57,977 nucleotides of DNA from contig JAILGE010000024.1 in NCBI GenBank assembly GCA_024697065.1, forward strand, positions 1 to 57,977. The letters are read 5' to 3'. The DNA comes from Lachnospiraceae bacterium (lineage in GTDB: Bacteria; Bacillota; Clostridia; Lachnospirales; Lachnospiraceae). Of the stretch, positions 17,129-26,676 are shown piece by piece; within the stretch, counting starts at the first letter, position 1; each line of letters opens with the position of its first letter. Made by a program: the position numbers and the translations under genes. A model generated the notes under the pieces. The model did not search any database. It saw only the letters and a list, made by a program, of their open reading frames with translations, and was not told where the DNA came from.

Positions 17129-18066
17129 AAAGTAAAATACTTAAAAGGATCGGACTGATAATGGCATGTTCTGTATCACTTATGGCGTTTACTGCCTGCG
17201 GAGAGACAGCTGTGGCAGGCGGGGATGCTTTGTCGGAGTCTGCTACGGGAGAAGCTGCATCTGAATCGGTTGAGACAGCTTCATCATCCGATGAAGAAAC
17301 GGTGACCGCGGCGGATGAAAATGCAGAAACCACCACTTCAGCTTCGGCGGAAGATAATACGCAGGCAACGGGACCGGCTGCCGGTGAAGAATCTGAGGGC
17401 GAAGTTTTTACTGAGAATATCATTGGCTCTTCGGATGATTATGATTACGAACTCTGGAAGGATAACGGTACCACCAAGTTTACTGTTATGGAAGGCGGGA
17501 CTTTTAAGTGCGAGTGGAGCGATATCAATAATGCTTTATTTCGCAGAGGTAAAAAGTTTGACTGCACTCAGACATATAAGGAGCTGGGGAGCGTATCTAT
17601 TGATTATGGCGTAAAATATCAGCCTTTCGGAAATTCCTATATGTGCGTGTACGGCTGGACCAGAGAACCGCTTGTGGAGTATTATGTCGTTCAATCCTGG
17701 GGATCATGGCGTCCGCCCGGAGCTACTGTTTCGCTTGGCACTGTTACGGTAGATGGCGGTACATATGATATTTATAAGACAGAGAGAGTTGATCAGCCGT
17801 CGATAGACGGCACTCAGACCTTTGACCAGTATTGGAGCGTCAGAAGAGATAAACCCGATGGAGGAGCAGTTGATCTGTCGGGGACCATTTCGCTCACAAA
17901 ACATTTCGATGCCTGGGAGCAATGCGGACTGGAACTCGGAAAGATGTATGAAGTTGCTCTTACCATAGAGGGATATCAGTCATCAGGTTTTGCCGAGGTC
18001 TACAGGAACGATCTTAAGATCGAACCGTATACGGAAGCTTCGGATATCGAAGTTACGGTAAATTAA
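17125..18066 (+). CDS. Lipoprotein endo-1,4-beta-xylanase, glycoside hydrolase family 11
   Basis: The signal peptide ends in lipobox FTAC (Cys25), so this 313-residue enzyme should be lipid-anchored at the cell surface. Residues about 30-95 are a Ser/Ala/Glu/Thr-rich linker. The GH11 jelly roll follows: [18 protein letters not shown] holds the nucleophile Glu185, [13 protein letters not shown] is the substrate loop, HFDAWEQCG precedes the last helix, and IEGYQSSG holds the acid/base Glu282. Both catalytic residues are intact. GH11 enzymes cut internal bonds in xylan. Most known ones are freely secreted, so the lipid anchor is unusual. A terminator follows. Confidence 0.92.
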   Translation: MKSKILKRIGLIMACSVSLMAFTACGETAVAGGDALSESATGEAASESVETASSSDEETVTAADENAETTTSASAEDNTQATGPAAGEESEGEVFTENIIGSSDDYDYELWKDNGTTKFTVMEGGTFKCEWSDINNALFRRGKKFDCTQTYKELGSVSIDYGVKYQPFGNSYMCVYGWTREPLVEYYVVQSWGSWRPPGATVSLGTVTVDGGTYDIYKTERVDQPSIDGTQTFDQYWSVRRDKPDGGAVDLSGTISLTKHFDAWEQCGLELGKMYEVALTIEGYQSSGFAEVYRNDLKIEPYTEASDIEVTVN

Positions 18067-18077
18067 AGATTATAAGA

Positions 18078-18100
18078 AACACCCTTCGGGGTGTTTTTTA
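18078..18100 (+). terminator. Rho-independent terminator after the xylanase gene
   Basis: AACACCC (18078-18084) pairs with GGGTGTT (18089-18095) around a TTCG tetraloop and is followed by a T run. Downstream, up to 18298, are two further small inverted repeats (AACGG/CCGTT at 18176-18191; GAGACAG/CTGTCTC at 18216-18266) in the leader of the helicase gene. Confidence 0.9.
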
Positions 18101-18298
18101 TTTGCATTTTATGAAGGATTAATATATTATTATTTGTAAATTTCAGATTGACCGGCAATTTCTTATGCCGACCTTAACGGTTTCCGCCGTTATTAATTCC
18201 CGTATTTATTAAGTTGAGACAGACTCTGTTTTTTGCATGCATTTTTTGCTGTTTAAAAGCTGTCTCTCGCTTTGAAATTATTTGCCTGGAGGAATTAT

Positions 18299-20125
18299 AT
18301 GGATAAACGTACTTTAAGTGCTGAACAGCTGGAAGCTGTGGAACATTGTTACGGCCCTAAAATGGTGATAGCGGGACCCGGTTCGGGAAAGACATTTGTC
18401 ATCACAAAGAGACTGGAGCATATGATAAAAGCAGAGCGGATCAGACCGGAAGATATATTGGTCATTACTTTTACCAAGGCCGCTGCTGTCGAAATGCAGA
18501 CACGTTTCATGGCACTTATGAAAGATGAGGCATCGCTTATCACTTTCGGAACTTTTCACAGTGTTTTTTTCGGAATATTAAAGCGCACATACAATTATAC
18601 AGCTGCCGATATTCTGACGGAGAAAGCAAAATACATTTATTTGAAAAGTGTGATCTCCGTTTATCCTGATATTAATGACGACATGATAGACAGTCTCATA
18701 TCAAAGATATCTAAGATCAAAAATGACGGTATCAGGCCGGAAAAATTTGATGATGGGGAGCGGCTTTTTGATAAGGATACTTTTTGCAGGATCTTCTATG
18801 ACTACGGCAATATATTGAAAGCTGAAGGCAAGCTTGATTTTGACGATATGGTATTACTGTGCCGAAAGCTGTTCTTAAATGAGCCTGATATCCTGGATCA
18901 TTGGAGAAACAGGTATAAGTATATTCTTATAGATGAGTTTCAGGATATCAATCCGATGCAGTATGAAGTGGTGAGAATGCTCTCGGCTCCCGCTAACAAC
19001 CTCTTTGTTGTCGGGGATGACGATCAGTCAATATACGGCTTCAGAGGATCGAGACCGGAGATCATGCTGGGTTTTAAAAAAGAATATCCAGATGCGACCA
19101 TAACGATACTTTCCGACAATTTCAGAAGCCGGGATGGGATCGTAAGACTGGCGGGAACGATCATTTCAAATAATAAAGAACGCTTTGATAAGAAATTAAA
19201 GGCGGTAAAAAAGGGGGGAGAAAGTGTGGCGATCCTTCCCTTTGATGAAAGGCAGGATGAATCAAATGTAATCATCGAATTGATTAACAGTGCGAAAAAA
19301 CATATATCTTTTGATGATATGGCTGTTATCTGCAGAACAAATACAGGGGCTGCGAGATATTCGGGAGTGCTCTCTGCGGCGGGAATACCGTTTGTTTTGA
19401 AGGAAAAGGTCACTAACATTTTTACAACTCCCGAAGCGCAGGATATTCTTTCAATGTTTTCTTATGCTCATGGTGAGAGGACAAGAAGTAATCTTCTCAG
19501 ATTTATGAATAAACCCGCAAGATATATCAGACGATGCGATCTTGAGGAAGAAGACTACAGCCTGGAGGACCTCTTAACCAATCCGGAACTTAAAGATTAT
19601 GTCAAAAAGAATATAAGAGGGCTTATATACGATCTGGAGAAACTGAAAGACATGCATCCTTATGCCGGGATCAATTATATACGTAAAGGTATCGGATATG
19701 AAAATTATCTTTTAAGTGAGGGAAAGAAAAGGGGGAAGAGCAGGGACGACATCCTCGAGCTGTTAGACAGGATATCTGATACTACAAGAAATGTTGATGA
19801 TTATTTTCAATGGCGTGAATGGATAAATGAATATGATGATATGATCTGCGAGAGCACTCAAAAGAAAAAAGCCCACGGAGTATGTCTGACCACAATGCAT
19901 GGCTCCAAGGGGCTTGAATATTCTCTTGTGATACTTCCGGATATCAATGAAGGCAATGTCCCGTGGAAGAAATGTGAGACTGCCGAAGAGATAGAGGAAG
20001 AACGAAGGGTGTTCTATGTTGCTGTCACCAGGGCGAAGGAAAAACTTGTCCTGTGTTATCTTAAGAAAAATACCGAAAACAAGGTCATGCCCAGCCGTTT
20101 TTTAAGAGAAAGCGGACTGATATGA
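18299..20125 (+). CDS. UvrD/PcrA-type ATP-dependent DNA helicase (SF1A)
   Basis: This 608-residue protein carries the SF1 helicase motifs in order: Q-motif LSAEQLEAV, Walker A GPGSGKT (26-32), TFTKAAAVEM, Walker B IDEFQD (Asp212, Glu213), GDDDQSIYGFRGS, SDNFRS, TTMHGSKGLEY and EERRVFYVAVTRAKE. It is shorter than PcrA (about 730), lacking most of the C-terminal tail and some of 2B, so it may be a paralogue rather than the housekeeping enzyme. TGGAGG before the ATG at 18299 rules out the upstream start at 18272. Confidence 0.92.
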   Translation: MDKRTLSAEQLEAVEHCYGPKMVIAGPGSGKTFVITKRLEHMIKAERIRPEDILVITFTKAAAVEMQTRFMALMKDEASLITFGTFHSVFFGILKRTYNYTAADILTEKAKYIYLKSVISVYPDINDDMIDSLISKISKIKNDGIRPEKFDDGERLFDKDTFCRIFYDYGNILKAEGKLDFDDMVLLCRKLFLNEPDILDHWRNRYKYILIDEFQDINPMQYEVVRMLSAPANNLFVVGDDDQSIYGFRGSRPEIMLGFKKEYPDATITILSDNFRSRDGIVRLAGTIISNNKERFDKKLKAVKKGGESVAILPFDERQDESNVIIELINSAKKHISFDDMAVICRTNTGAARYSGVLSAAGIPFVLKEKVTNIFTTPEAQDILSMFSYAHGERTRSNLLRFMNKPARYIRRCDLEEEDYSLEDLLTNPELKDYVKKNIRGLIYDLEKLKDMHPYAGINYIRKGIGYENYLLSEGKKRGKSRDDILELLDRISDTTRNVDDYFQWREWINEYDDMICESTQKKKAHGVCLTTMHGSKGLEYSLVILPDINEGNVPWKKCETAEEIEEERRVFYVAVTRAKEKLVLCYLKKNTENKVMPSRFLRESGLI

Positions 20126-20129
20126 ACTG

Positions 20130-20441
20130 TCAGGGCATGGCATCAAACTGCTCATTGTCGAGATATTCGTCAAAAGCATCGGATGCACGTTCGTATTCAT
20201 CATCGTCTTCTATATAATGAAGATGAGGAGTGCCGTCGGGATCCTCTGTATGTCCGTATATCCAAACTTCGCCATCTTTGTTTTCTCCGTTCTTATCAAG
20301 AGGGAGAACGGCGATATAATCCTTGCCACCGGTCTCGAATATCGTGATTATCCTGCAGGTGACGGTTCCTTCATCAAGATCGACATCCACAAACATTTCG
20401 TCATCTTTGTCCTGAGAGCCCTTAGATCTGTTTTTTGCCAT
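20130..20441 (-). CDS. DUF1292 family protein
   Basis: The 103-residue acidic protein has the DUF1292 core: VTCRIITIFETGGKDYIAVLPL followed by EVWIYGH and a C-terminal EYERASDAFDEYLD. DUF1292 proteins (YrzB type) are common in Firmicutes and often lie near the yrrK/yrrL genes; no function is established. It converges on the helicase gene with only 4 bases between stops. The AGGTATAAAT-type sequence upstream of the start is a modest ribosome binding site. Confidence 0.85.
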   Translation of the reverse strand: MAKNRSKGSQDKDDEMFVDVDLDEGTVTCRIITIFETGGKDYIAVLPLDKNGENKDGEVWIYGHTEDPDGTPHLHYIEDDDEYERASDAFDEYLDNEQFDAMP

Positions 20442-20572
20442 ATTTATACCTCCGCGAAGAGTCCATGTTTACTGCTTCATTTAAGGATGAGTATAGTAAA
20501 TATGCACTTTATTGACAAGGCTTTTTGTGCTAAAATAACTACTGTTTAGCCTAAATTCAAGAGGTTTGCTTT

Positions 20573-21208
20573 ATGAACGTGCTCGGACATTTTAAAACCA
20601 TTACATTACACAGACTTATCGTCTGCAAGGGGTGTTTTAAAATAGGTCTTTACAGACAGGGACTGACTCACGATCTGTCAAAATACATGCCGACGGAATT
20701 TTTAAACGGCATCAGGTATTATCAGGGTTACAGAAGCCCGAATAATGCCGAGAGAGAAGACAAGGGTTATTCCGCTGCATGGCTTCATCATAAAGGGCGG
20801 AACCGACATCATTTTGAATACTGGATAGATTATGTGGGCGAAGGACATAACCATAAAGCGGTTATGATGCCTATGCGCATGCCGGATAATTACATTGCAG
20901 AGATGTTTGTTGACAGAGTCAGCGCCTGCAAGGTATATCTCGGAGATGCCTATAAGGATAACAGTGCTTATCTTTATTACAGGAACGTAGACATCACTGA
21001 TCTGCTCCATCCATATACCAGGATATTACTTGAGACATGGCTTATAATGCTTGCCAGACGGGGCGAGGATTATACATTTGCATGGATCAGGAGGTTTTTA
21101 AAAGAGCCGGCAAAACGAAGGGAAGAGATCGTATCCCATATGATCCACGGCAATATAACCAAAGAAGAAATGTTTGCAAAACCCGTATTTCCGGGAATGC
21201 GCAAATAA
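20573..21208 (+). CDS. DUF5662 family protein
   Basis: The 211-residue protein has GLYRQGLTHDLSKYMPTEF and AAWLHHKGRNRHHFEYW, with conserved His-Asp pairs suggestive of a metal site (HD-like), matching DUF5662. No activity is known for this family. TTGACA occurs at 20512-20517 upstream, but no correctly spaced -10 is clear. It is divergent from the DUF1292 gene and precedes trpS by 27 bases. Confidence 0.75.
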   Translation: MNVLGHFKTITLHRLIVCKGCFKIGLYRQGLTHDLSKYMPTEFLNGIRYYQGYRSPNNAEREDKGYSAAWLHHKGRNRHHFEYWIDYVGEGHNHKAVMMPMRMPDNYIAEMFVDRVSACKVYLGDAYKDNSAYLYYRNVDITDLLHPYTRILLETWLIMLARRGEDYTFAWIRRFLKEPAKRREEIVSHMIHGNITKEEMFAKPVFPGMRK

Positions 21209-21235
21209 AATGATTATAAACAGAAAGGCAGCATC

Positions 21236-22240
21236 ATGATCGGAGACAAGAAAGTATTATTCAGCGGAATGCAGGCAACAGGCAATCTTACACTCGGTAA
21301 CTACCTTGGAGCACTTAAGAACTGGGTCACTCTTTCGGACGAATATCAGTGTTTCTATTCGGTAGTTGATCTTCATTCCATTACAGTAAGACAGGATCCC
21401 GCTGTATTAAGACAGAGAGCGAGAAGACTCTTTGAACTCTATATCGCAGCCGGTCTCGATCCTGAGAAGAACTGTATATATTACCAGTCACACGTCAGCT
21501 GTCATGCGGAACTCTCCTGGATACTCAATTGCTTTACATATATGGGTGAGCTCCAGAGAATGACACAGTTTAAGGACAAGTCTGCCAAGCATGCGGACAA
21601 TATCAATGCGGGACTCTTCACTTATCCCGTGCTTATGGCTGCGGATATCCTGCTTTATCAGGCAGATGTGGTCCCTGTAGGTAAGGATCAGCTCCAGCAT
21701 CTTGAGATCACGAGAGATATTGCCGGTCGATTCAATGCTATCTACGGAGATGTGTTCACGATCCCCGAGCCTTACCTCGGTAAAGCCGGAGCCAAGATCA
21801 TGAGTCTTCAGGATCCTGCAAAGAAGATGTCAAAATCGGATGAGAACGAGAATGCATCTATTTATCTTATGGATGATCCGGATACTATCATGAGAAAGTT
21901 CAAGCGTGCGGTGACCGACTCTGAAGCCTGCGTGAGATACAGCGATGAACAGCCCGGAATAAAGAATCTTATCGATATCTATTGTGCATGTACGGGAAAG
22001 ACTCCTGCAGAAGTTGAAAAGGAATTCGACGGAAAGGGATATGGCGATTTCAAGAGTGCGGTAGGTGAATCGGTTGTTACCGTATTAAAGCCCCTTCAGG
22101 AGAAATGTGCGGATCTTGCAAAGAATAAGGATTATATCGATAAAGCAATAAAAGAAAATGCCGAAAAGGCTGAGTACTTCGCACAAAAGACCTTAAGAAA
22201 GGTTCAGAAGAAGGTTGGCTTCCCTGAGAAGATAAGATAA
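21236..22240 (+). CDS. trpS: Tryptophanyl-tRNA synthetase
   Basis: The 334-residue class I synthetase charges tRNA-Trp. The HIGH region appears as SGMQATGNLTLGNYLGAL and the KMSKS motif as KKMSKS (196-201). The YPVLMAADILLYQ and VPVGKDQLQHLE segments are strongly conserved in TrpRS. Length fits. No T-box (no GGGTGG/ACCGCGG-type element) is seen upstream, so it is probably transcribed with the DUF5662 gene. Confidence 0.96.
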   Translation: MIGDKKVLFSGMQATGNLTLGNYLGALKNWVTLSDEYQCFYSVVDLHSITVRQDPAVLRQRARRLFELYIAAGLDPEKNCIYYQSHVSCHAELSWILNCFTYMGELQRMTQFKDKSAKHADNINAGLFTYPVLMAADILLYQADVVPVGKDQLQHLEITRDIAGRFNAIYGDVFTIPEPYLGKAGAKIMSLQDPAKKMSKSDENENASIYLMDDPDTIMRKFKRAVTDSEACVRYSDEQPGIKNLIDIYCACTGKTPAEVEKEFDGKGYGDFKSAVGESVVTVLKPLQEKCADLAKNKDYIDKAIKENAEKAEYFAQKTLRKVQKKVGFPEKIR

Positions 22241-22277
22241 AAGAAGTTTTTCGATCGATTTTGTAAGGAGATTTATT

Positions 22278-23657
22278 ATGGCTAAAAGTTCTATGATGGA
22301 GCTCGCTGAAAAGCGTAATGATATGTTCAATGAGCTCGTTAAATATTGTATGGTATCCGGTGTCATCGACCAGAGCCTTTATACCGAATATGATGTTAAG
22401 CGTGGACTCAGGGAGTCAAACGGCAAGGGCGTTCTTACAGGACTTACGGAGATCTCTGATGTTAATGGAACAAAGGTGGTTGACGGCGTTAGGGTTCCTG
22501 CGGACGGAGCGCTTTATTATCAGGGATATAATGTTAATGATCTTGTTGTAGGACTTTCCGGAAAGAGATATGGATTTGAAGAGATCACATATCTGCTTTT
22601 ATTCGGCGAGCTTCCAAATAAGAAGCAGTTCGAATCTTTTAAGGCTATACTTACTGATCTTCAGGAGCTTTCGGCTGATTTTGTCCGTGATGTCATACTT
22701 CACAATCCCAGCAGAAATATCATGAATTCATTGCAGAAGGCTATACTCAGTCTTTATTCATATGATGACAATCCGGAAGATATCTCGGTTCAGAATGTTT
22801 TAAGACAGTGTCTGCAGCTTATCGGTAAGATGCCTCTTATGAGCGTTTACGGATATCACGGATACAGACACTTTATTCTTAATAAGAATCTGGTTATCCG
22901 TACTCCGAAGAAGGATCTTTCCACCGCCGAGAATATCCTTAATATGTTAAGGCCGGACGGTGAGTTTACCGAACTTGAAGCAAGTGTTCTTGATACAGCC
23001 CTTATCCTTCATGCAGAGCATGGCGGCGGTAACAACTCCACATTTACGACACACGTTGTTACATCTACCGGAACAGATACTTATTCCGCAATGGCTTCGG
23101 CTATAGCCTCACTTAAGGGCCCCAGACACGGTGGAGCAAACCTTAAGGTACAGAGAATGATCGATGACCTTAAGAGCAATATCCCCAACTGGAACGATGA
23201 GGATGCCATCAGGACATATCTGACAAAGATCCTGGATAAGGAAGCTTTCGATAAGGCCGGTCTTATCTATGGTATGGGACATGCCGTATATACACTTTCC
23301 GATCCCAGAAAGGTTATACTTAAAGAGTCTGCAAAAGCTCTGGCTGAGAGCAAGGACCGTATGGAGGAGTTTGAACTCTTCAATAAGATCGAAAGGATTT
23401 CTGCCGAACTTATCACTGACCGCAGACGGGTATTTAAACCGGTTTGCGCCAATGTTGACTTTTACAGCGGATTTGTTTATTCAATGCTTAAGATACCTGA
23501 GGAGCTCTTTACACCTATTTTTGCCATTGCACGTATATCCGGATGGAGCGCTCACAGGCTTGAAGAGCTGGTTAACAAGGGCAAGATCATCAGACCTGCT
23601 TATAAATATGTCGGAACCCACAAAGAGTATTATCCGATGGAAGACAGATATTGGTAA
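22278..23657 (+). CDS. gltA: Citrate synthase
   Basis: This 459-residue enzyme condenses acetyl-CoA with oxaloacetate. Catalytic residues are seen: His248 in HAEHGGGNNSTF, His335 in GMGHAVY and Asp394 in CANVDFYSGF. The N-terminal extension of about 80 residues is seen in clostridial members. No aconitase or isocitrate dehydrogenase gene is nearby; in fermenting Clostridia this step feeds 2-oxoglutarate and glutamate synthesis. TAAGGAGATTT precedes the start. A 2-methylcitrate synthase activity cannot be excluded. Confidence 0.92.
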   Translation: MAKSSMMELAEKRNDMFNELVKYCMVSGVIDQSLYTEYDVKRGLRESNGKGVLTGLTEISDVNGTKVVDGVRVPADGALYYQGYNVNDLVVGLSGKRYGFEEITYLLLFGELPNKKQFESFKAILTDLQELSADFVRDVILHNPSRNIMNSLQKAILSLYSYDDNPEDISVQNVLRQCLQLIGKMPLMSVYGYHGYRHFILNKNLVIRTPKKDLSTAENILNMLRPDGEFTELEASVLDTALILHAEHGGGNNSTFTTHVVTSTGTDTYSAMASAIASLKGPRHGGANLKVQRMIDDLKSNIPNWNDEDAIRTYLTKILDKEAFDKAGLIYGMGHAVYTLSDPRKVILKESAKALAESKDRMEEFELFNKIERISAELITDRRRVFKPVCANVDFYSGFVYSMLKIPEELFTPIFAIARISGWSAHRLEELVNKGKIIRPAYKYVGTHKEYYPMEDRYW

Positions 23658-23686
23658 GATATTGTTAATGGAAGGAGCTCATTCTT

Positions 23687-24760
23687 ATGGCCTCTAAAGA
23701 CAAGTATGTTGCATATGTTTCATGCTATACCCAGGGAAGTAAAGTGGGCATCAGAGTATATGATGTCGATGTAAAAAAAGGTGTTTTCACCGAGAAGGAC
23801 AGGGTAGAGATCAGTAATTCCTCCTACATGTGCATCTCACATAACGGAAAATACCTGTACTCGATCACGGATTACGGTGTTGAATCCTACAATATCAAAG
23901 AAGACGGATCACTTGAACTGGCATCTGCAGCTTCCATCAACGGTATGAGAGGCTGCTACCTTTCAACTGATTATTCCGACAGCTTTCTTTTTGTGGCAGG
24001 CTATCATGACGGAAAGATCACAGCGCTTTCATTGAATGAGAACGGGACAGTCGGAAAGATAACCGATGAGATCTTCCATAAAGGAATGGGAAGTATCGTA
24101 GACCGTAACTTCCGTCCTCATGTTAATTGCGTGAAGATGACGAGAGATAATAAATATCTGCTTGCTGCAGATCTCGGTATCGATCAGACTAAGGTTTATC
24201 AGTTTGACAGCAAGACCGGAAAGCTTCGACTGGTTGATATCATACATGCGGAGCAGTACTCGGGACCGAGACATATCAAGACTTCAAAGGACGGAAAATA
24301 TATATATATAATCCATGAAGAAAAGAGCTACATCGGCGTATATAAATATACCGAGAAGGCTGAAGGCAATCCTGATTTTGAACTTATAGAAACAGTGCCC
24401 ACCATCAATGATTATCATACGGATGATACGGCTGCCAGTGCACTTAATCTATCGTCGGATTATAAATATCTGGTCACGACAAATGTTGGTGATAACAGTG
24501 CTGCTATCTTTGAGATCGATCAGAAGGAAGGGACCTTAAGCCGGATACTCTGTCTACCGGTAAGCGGTATGTATCCCAAGGATGCTGCACTTTTCCCTGA
24601 TAATAAGCATCTTGTATCTCTCAATCATGAAAATAATACAATGACATTCTTTGCGGTGGATCTTGAAAAAGGCACACTTGCAATGAACACAAAGGAAATA
24701 AAGATCGATCAGCCCAACTGTGTGGTTTTCCATAAGCTTGGCTGTGGATCTGATGATTAA
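23687..24760 (+). CDS. Lactonase-family beta-propeller protein
   Basis: The 357-residue protein is a seven-bladed propeller of the YbhE/6-phosphogluconolactonase type: YVSCYTQGSKVGIRVYDVD at the start, HVNCVKMTRDNKYLLAADLG in the middle and PKDAALFPDNKHLVSLNH near the end. The HVN(C/S) and DLG segments mark the active-site face in this family. It may hydrolyse 6-phosphogluconolactone or another lactone; without other pentose phosphate genes nearby this is only likely. GGAAGGAG serves as ribosome binding site. Confidence 0.85.
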   Translation: MASKDKYVAYVSCYTQGSKVGIRVYDVDVKKGVFTEKDRVEISNSSYMCISHNGKYLYSITDYGVESYNIKEDGSLELASAASINGMRGCYLSTDYSDSFLFVAGYHDGKITALSLNENGTVGKITDEIFHKGMGSIVDRNFRPHVNCVKMTRDNKYLLAADLGIDQTKVYQFDSKTGKLRLVDIIHAEQYSGPRHIKTSKDGKYIYIIHEEKSYIGVYKYTEKAEGNPDFELIETVPTINDYHTDDTAASALNLSSDYKYLVTTNVGDNSAAIFEIDQKEGTLSRILCLPVSGMYPKDAALFPDNKHLVSLNHENNTMTFFAVDLEKGTLAMNTKEIKIDQPNCVVFHKLGCGSDD

Positions 24761-24779
24761 AGAAAGGAGCAGGACACAG

Positions 24780-24965
24780 ATGTATGAGTTTTTAATTGAG
24801 AATCCTTGGATATTTCCTGTATTAAACATACTTAAGATCGTTGTTGTTGTAGCGATCCTGGTCATAATCGGAGTTGTATTAGCCAAGGCCAGAAAAAAGA
24901 GAAGGGAAAAAACAAAAGAAGCTATTCATCAAATGTTAAATCCCGAAGATGACAGAAATAAATAA
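24780..24965 (+). CDS. Small single-pass membrane protein
   Basis: This 61-residue protein has a long hydrophobic segment (about residues 15-36, LKIVVVVAILVIIGVVL) followed by a very basic patch (KARKKRREKTK). AAAGGAG at about 24763-24769 stands 10 bases before the ATG at 24780, so the longer frame from 24720 was not used. No family is recognised. A strong hairpin terminator follows. Confidence 0.6.
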   Translation: MYEFLIENPWIFPVLNILKIVVVVAILVIIGVVLAKARKKRREKTKEAIHQMLNPEDDRNK

Positions 24966-24968
24966 TAT

Positions 24969-24995
24969 AAAAACTCGCCAATGGCGAGTTTTTAT
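24969..24995. terminator. Bidirectional rho-independent terminator
   Basis: AAAAACTCGCC (24969-24979) and GGCGAGTTTTT (24983-24993) pair perfectly around AAT. It carries A and T runs on both sides, so it serves both the small membrane protein gene and the convergent aroC. Confidence 0.95.
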
Positions 24996-24997
24996 TA

Positions 24998-26134
24998 TTA
25001 CATGTATATCTTCTTTAAATGATCTATCCGGGAACCCATATTATCGAGCAGGGCATCCAGGATCGTAAGGGCTGTCATGCATTCCACCACTACAACTGCT
25101 CTGGGGACGATGACAGGGTCGTGTCGTCCTTCGATCTCGAGTTCTGTATTTTCGTACGAACCGTCTTCGTTTTTCATTATGGTATCCTGCGGTCTGTAGA
25201 TTGAAGGTGTGGGTTTAAAGTAAGCGCGTATCTTTATCAGATCACCGTTTGATATTCCGCCCAGTATTCCGCCGGAATTATTCGTAGAGAAGGAGACGTT
25301 ACCGCTTGCGTCGCTCCTTATAGGATCGTTGTTTTCGCTTCCGCGCTTTAAGGATGCTTTGATCCCGCTTCCGATCTCCACTGCTTTAACTGCGCCTATT
25401 GAGAAGATAGCATGTGACAGAGTGGCATCGAGTTTGTCGAATACAGGATCACCGGCACCGACAGGCATTCCTTTTACAAAGCAATATACGCTTCCGCCGA
25501 CAGAGTCTTTTTCCTCTCGACATTTTTTTATCAATGCTTCCGCAACTGATGCGATATTTGCATCAGGCATTACAACGGAATTTGCTAGTGATGTTCTGAT
25601 GCCGTCTTCATTTTCTGAAAGCGCATCAAGAATGGGAGTGGGGACCGCAATATCTCCGATGGATGCCGTTACGGCATGAACTGTTATGCCAAGCTCTGCT
25701 AAGATCTTTACAGCCACCGCACCGGCGGCAACTCTTGCTGCTGTCTCGCGTCCCGAGGATCTTCCGCCTCCTCTGTAATCTCTGATACCGTATTTTGCAT
25801 CAAAGCAGTAATCGGCATGCCCGGGGCGGAATGTATTAACAAGATTTCCATAGTCGCCGGAATGCTGCGATGTATTTCTGATCATCATGGAAATGGGAGT
25901 GCCGGTGGTCTTTCCTTCAAAGATACCGGACAGAAGCTCTACGGAATCATCTTCTTTTCTTGCTGTTGTTACAGCACTTGTTCCGGGCTTTCTTCTGTCC
26001 AGGAATTTCTGTATATCAGATGCATCAAGCGAAAGACCTGCAGGGCATCCGTCTAATACAGCGCCCAGGGCCGGACCGTGGGATTCGCCCCAAGTTGTGA
26101 CCGTGATATTTTTTCCGAATGATGAACCTGCCAT
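24998..26134 (-). CDS. aroC: Chorismate synthase
   Basis: The 378-residue FMN-dependent enzyme makes chorismate from 5-enolpyruvylshikimate 3-phosphate, the last step of the shikimate pathway. Signatures are WGESHGPALGAVLDGCPAG at the N-terminus, GGGRSSGRETAARVAAGA in the middle and GRHDPVIVPRA near the end. The longer reverse frame to 26563 was rejected: AAGGAGATTACC directly precedes the ATG at 26134, and the family starts SSFG(K/N). No other aro genes are nearby. Confidence 0.96.
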   Translation of the reverse strand: MAGSSFGKNITVTTWGESHGPALGAVLDGCPAGLSLDASDIQKFLDRRKPGTSAVTTARKEDDSVELLSGIFEGKTTGTPISMMIRNTSQHSGDYGNLVNTFRPGHADYCFDAKYGIRDYRGGGRSSGRETAARVAAGAVAVKILAELGITVHAVTASIGDIAVPTPILDALSENEDGIRTSLANSVVMPDANIASVAEALIKKCREEKDSVGGSVYCFVKGMPVGAGDPVFDKLDATLSHAIFSIGAVKAVEIGSGIKASLKRGSENNDPIRSDASGNVSFSTNNSGGILGGISNGDLIKIRAYFKPTPSIYRPQDTIMKNEDGSYENTELEIEGRHDPVIVPRAVVVVECMTALTILDALLDNMGSRIDHLKKIYM

Positions 26135-26154
26135 GGTAATCTCCTTATGCGTTG

Positions 26155-26182
26155 TTGAATTGTAGTACTGATGTATTATAAT
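26155..26182 (+). promoter_or_regulatory. Promoter of the thioesterase-tgt-yajC unit
   Basis: TTGAAT (26155-26160) and TATAAT (26177-26182) are 16 bases apart, oriented toward the gene at 26240. A second TATAAT lies at 26211-26216. The 105-base gap also separates this unit from the divergent aroC. Confidence 0.6.
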
Positions 26183-26239
26183 AGAAAAATCACTCGCCAT
26201 ACAATCAAAATATAATAACAGGAGCCAAAGCAAGTTTAT

Positions 26240-26674
26240 ATGAAACCATACGAACATAAAGTTGCATATTACGAAACCGACAGAATGGGGATAACGCATC
26301 ATTCCAACTATATCAGGTGGATGGAGGAAGGAAGGGTATCTTTTCTGGAACAGGCCGGTTTCGGCTATGAGAAGATGGAAGAAGAGGGCATTATCTCGCC
26401 GGTCCTGTCCGCTAATTGCAATTACAAGCGTTCGACTACTTTCGGTGATACGATACGTATAGAGGTTTATGTTAAAGAGATGACGCCTGCCAAGATACGT
26501 ATGGGTTACAAGATGTTCAATGCGAAGACGGGAGAACTCTGTACCACCGGAGAGACCTCCCATTGCTTTATCGGAGCAGGCGGCAGACCCATCAGGATAA
26601 AACGCGATATGCCGGAGTTCTTTGAGAAGATGACTGAGCTGGCCGGGGAATATGAAGAGGAGAACAGGAAGTAA
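26240..26674 (+). CDS. Acyl-CoA thioesterase, YbgC/FadM hotdog family
   Basis: The 144-residue hotdog-fold protein carries the family signature YYETDRMGITHHSNYIRWME near the start, with Asp14 and the following His residues at the thioester site. The remaining beta strands (SPVLSANCNYKRSTTFGD) also match. Such enzymes hydrolyse short or aromatic acyl-CoA thioesters. Only 2 bases separate it from tgt, so they share a transcript. The exact substrate cannot be inferred. Confidence 0.88.
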   Translation: MKPYEHKVAYYETDRMGITHHSNYIRWMEEGRVSFLEQAGFGYEKMEEEGIISPVLSANCNYKRSTTFGDTIRIEVYVKEMTPAKIRMGYKMFNAKTGELCTTGETSHCFIGAGGRPIRIKRDMPEFFEKMTELAGEYEEENRK

Positions 26675-26676
26675 AT

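Noticed and set aside
26135-26563. N-terminal extension of chorismate synthase
   Set aside because: A strong ribosome binding site precedes ATG 26134, the family starts there, and the extension covers the divergent promoter and thioesterase gene.
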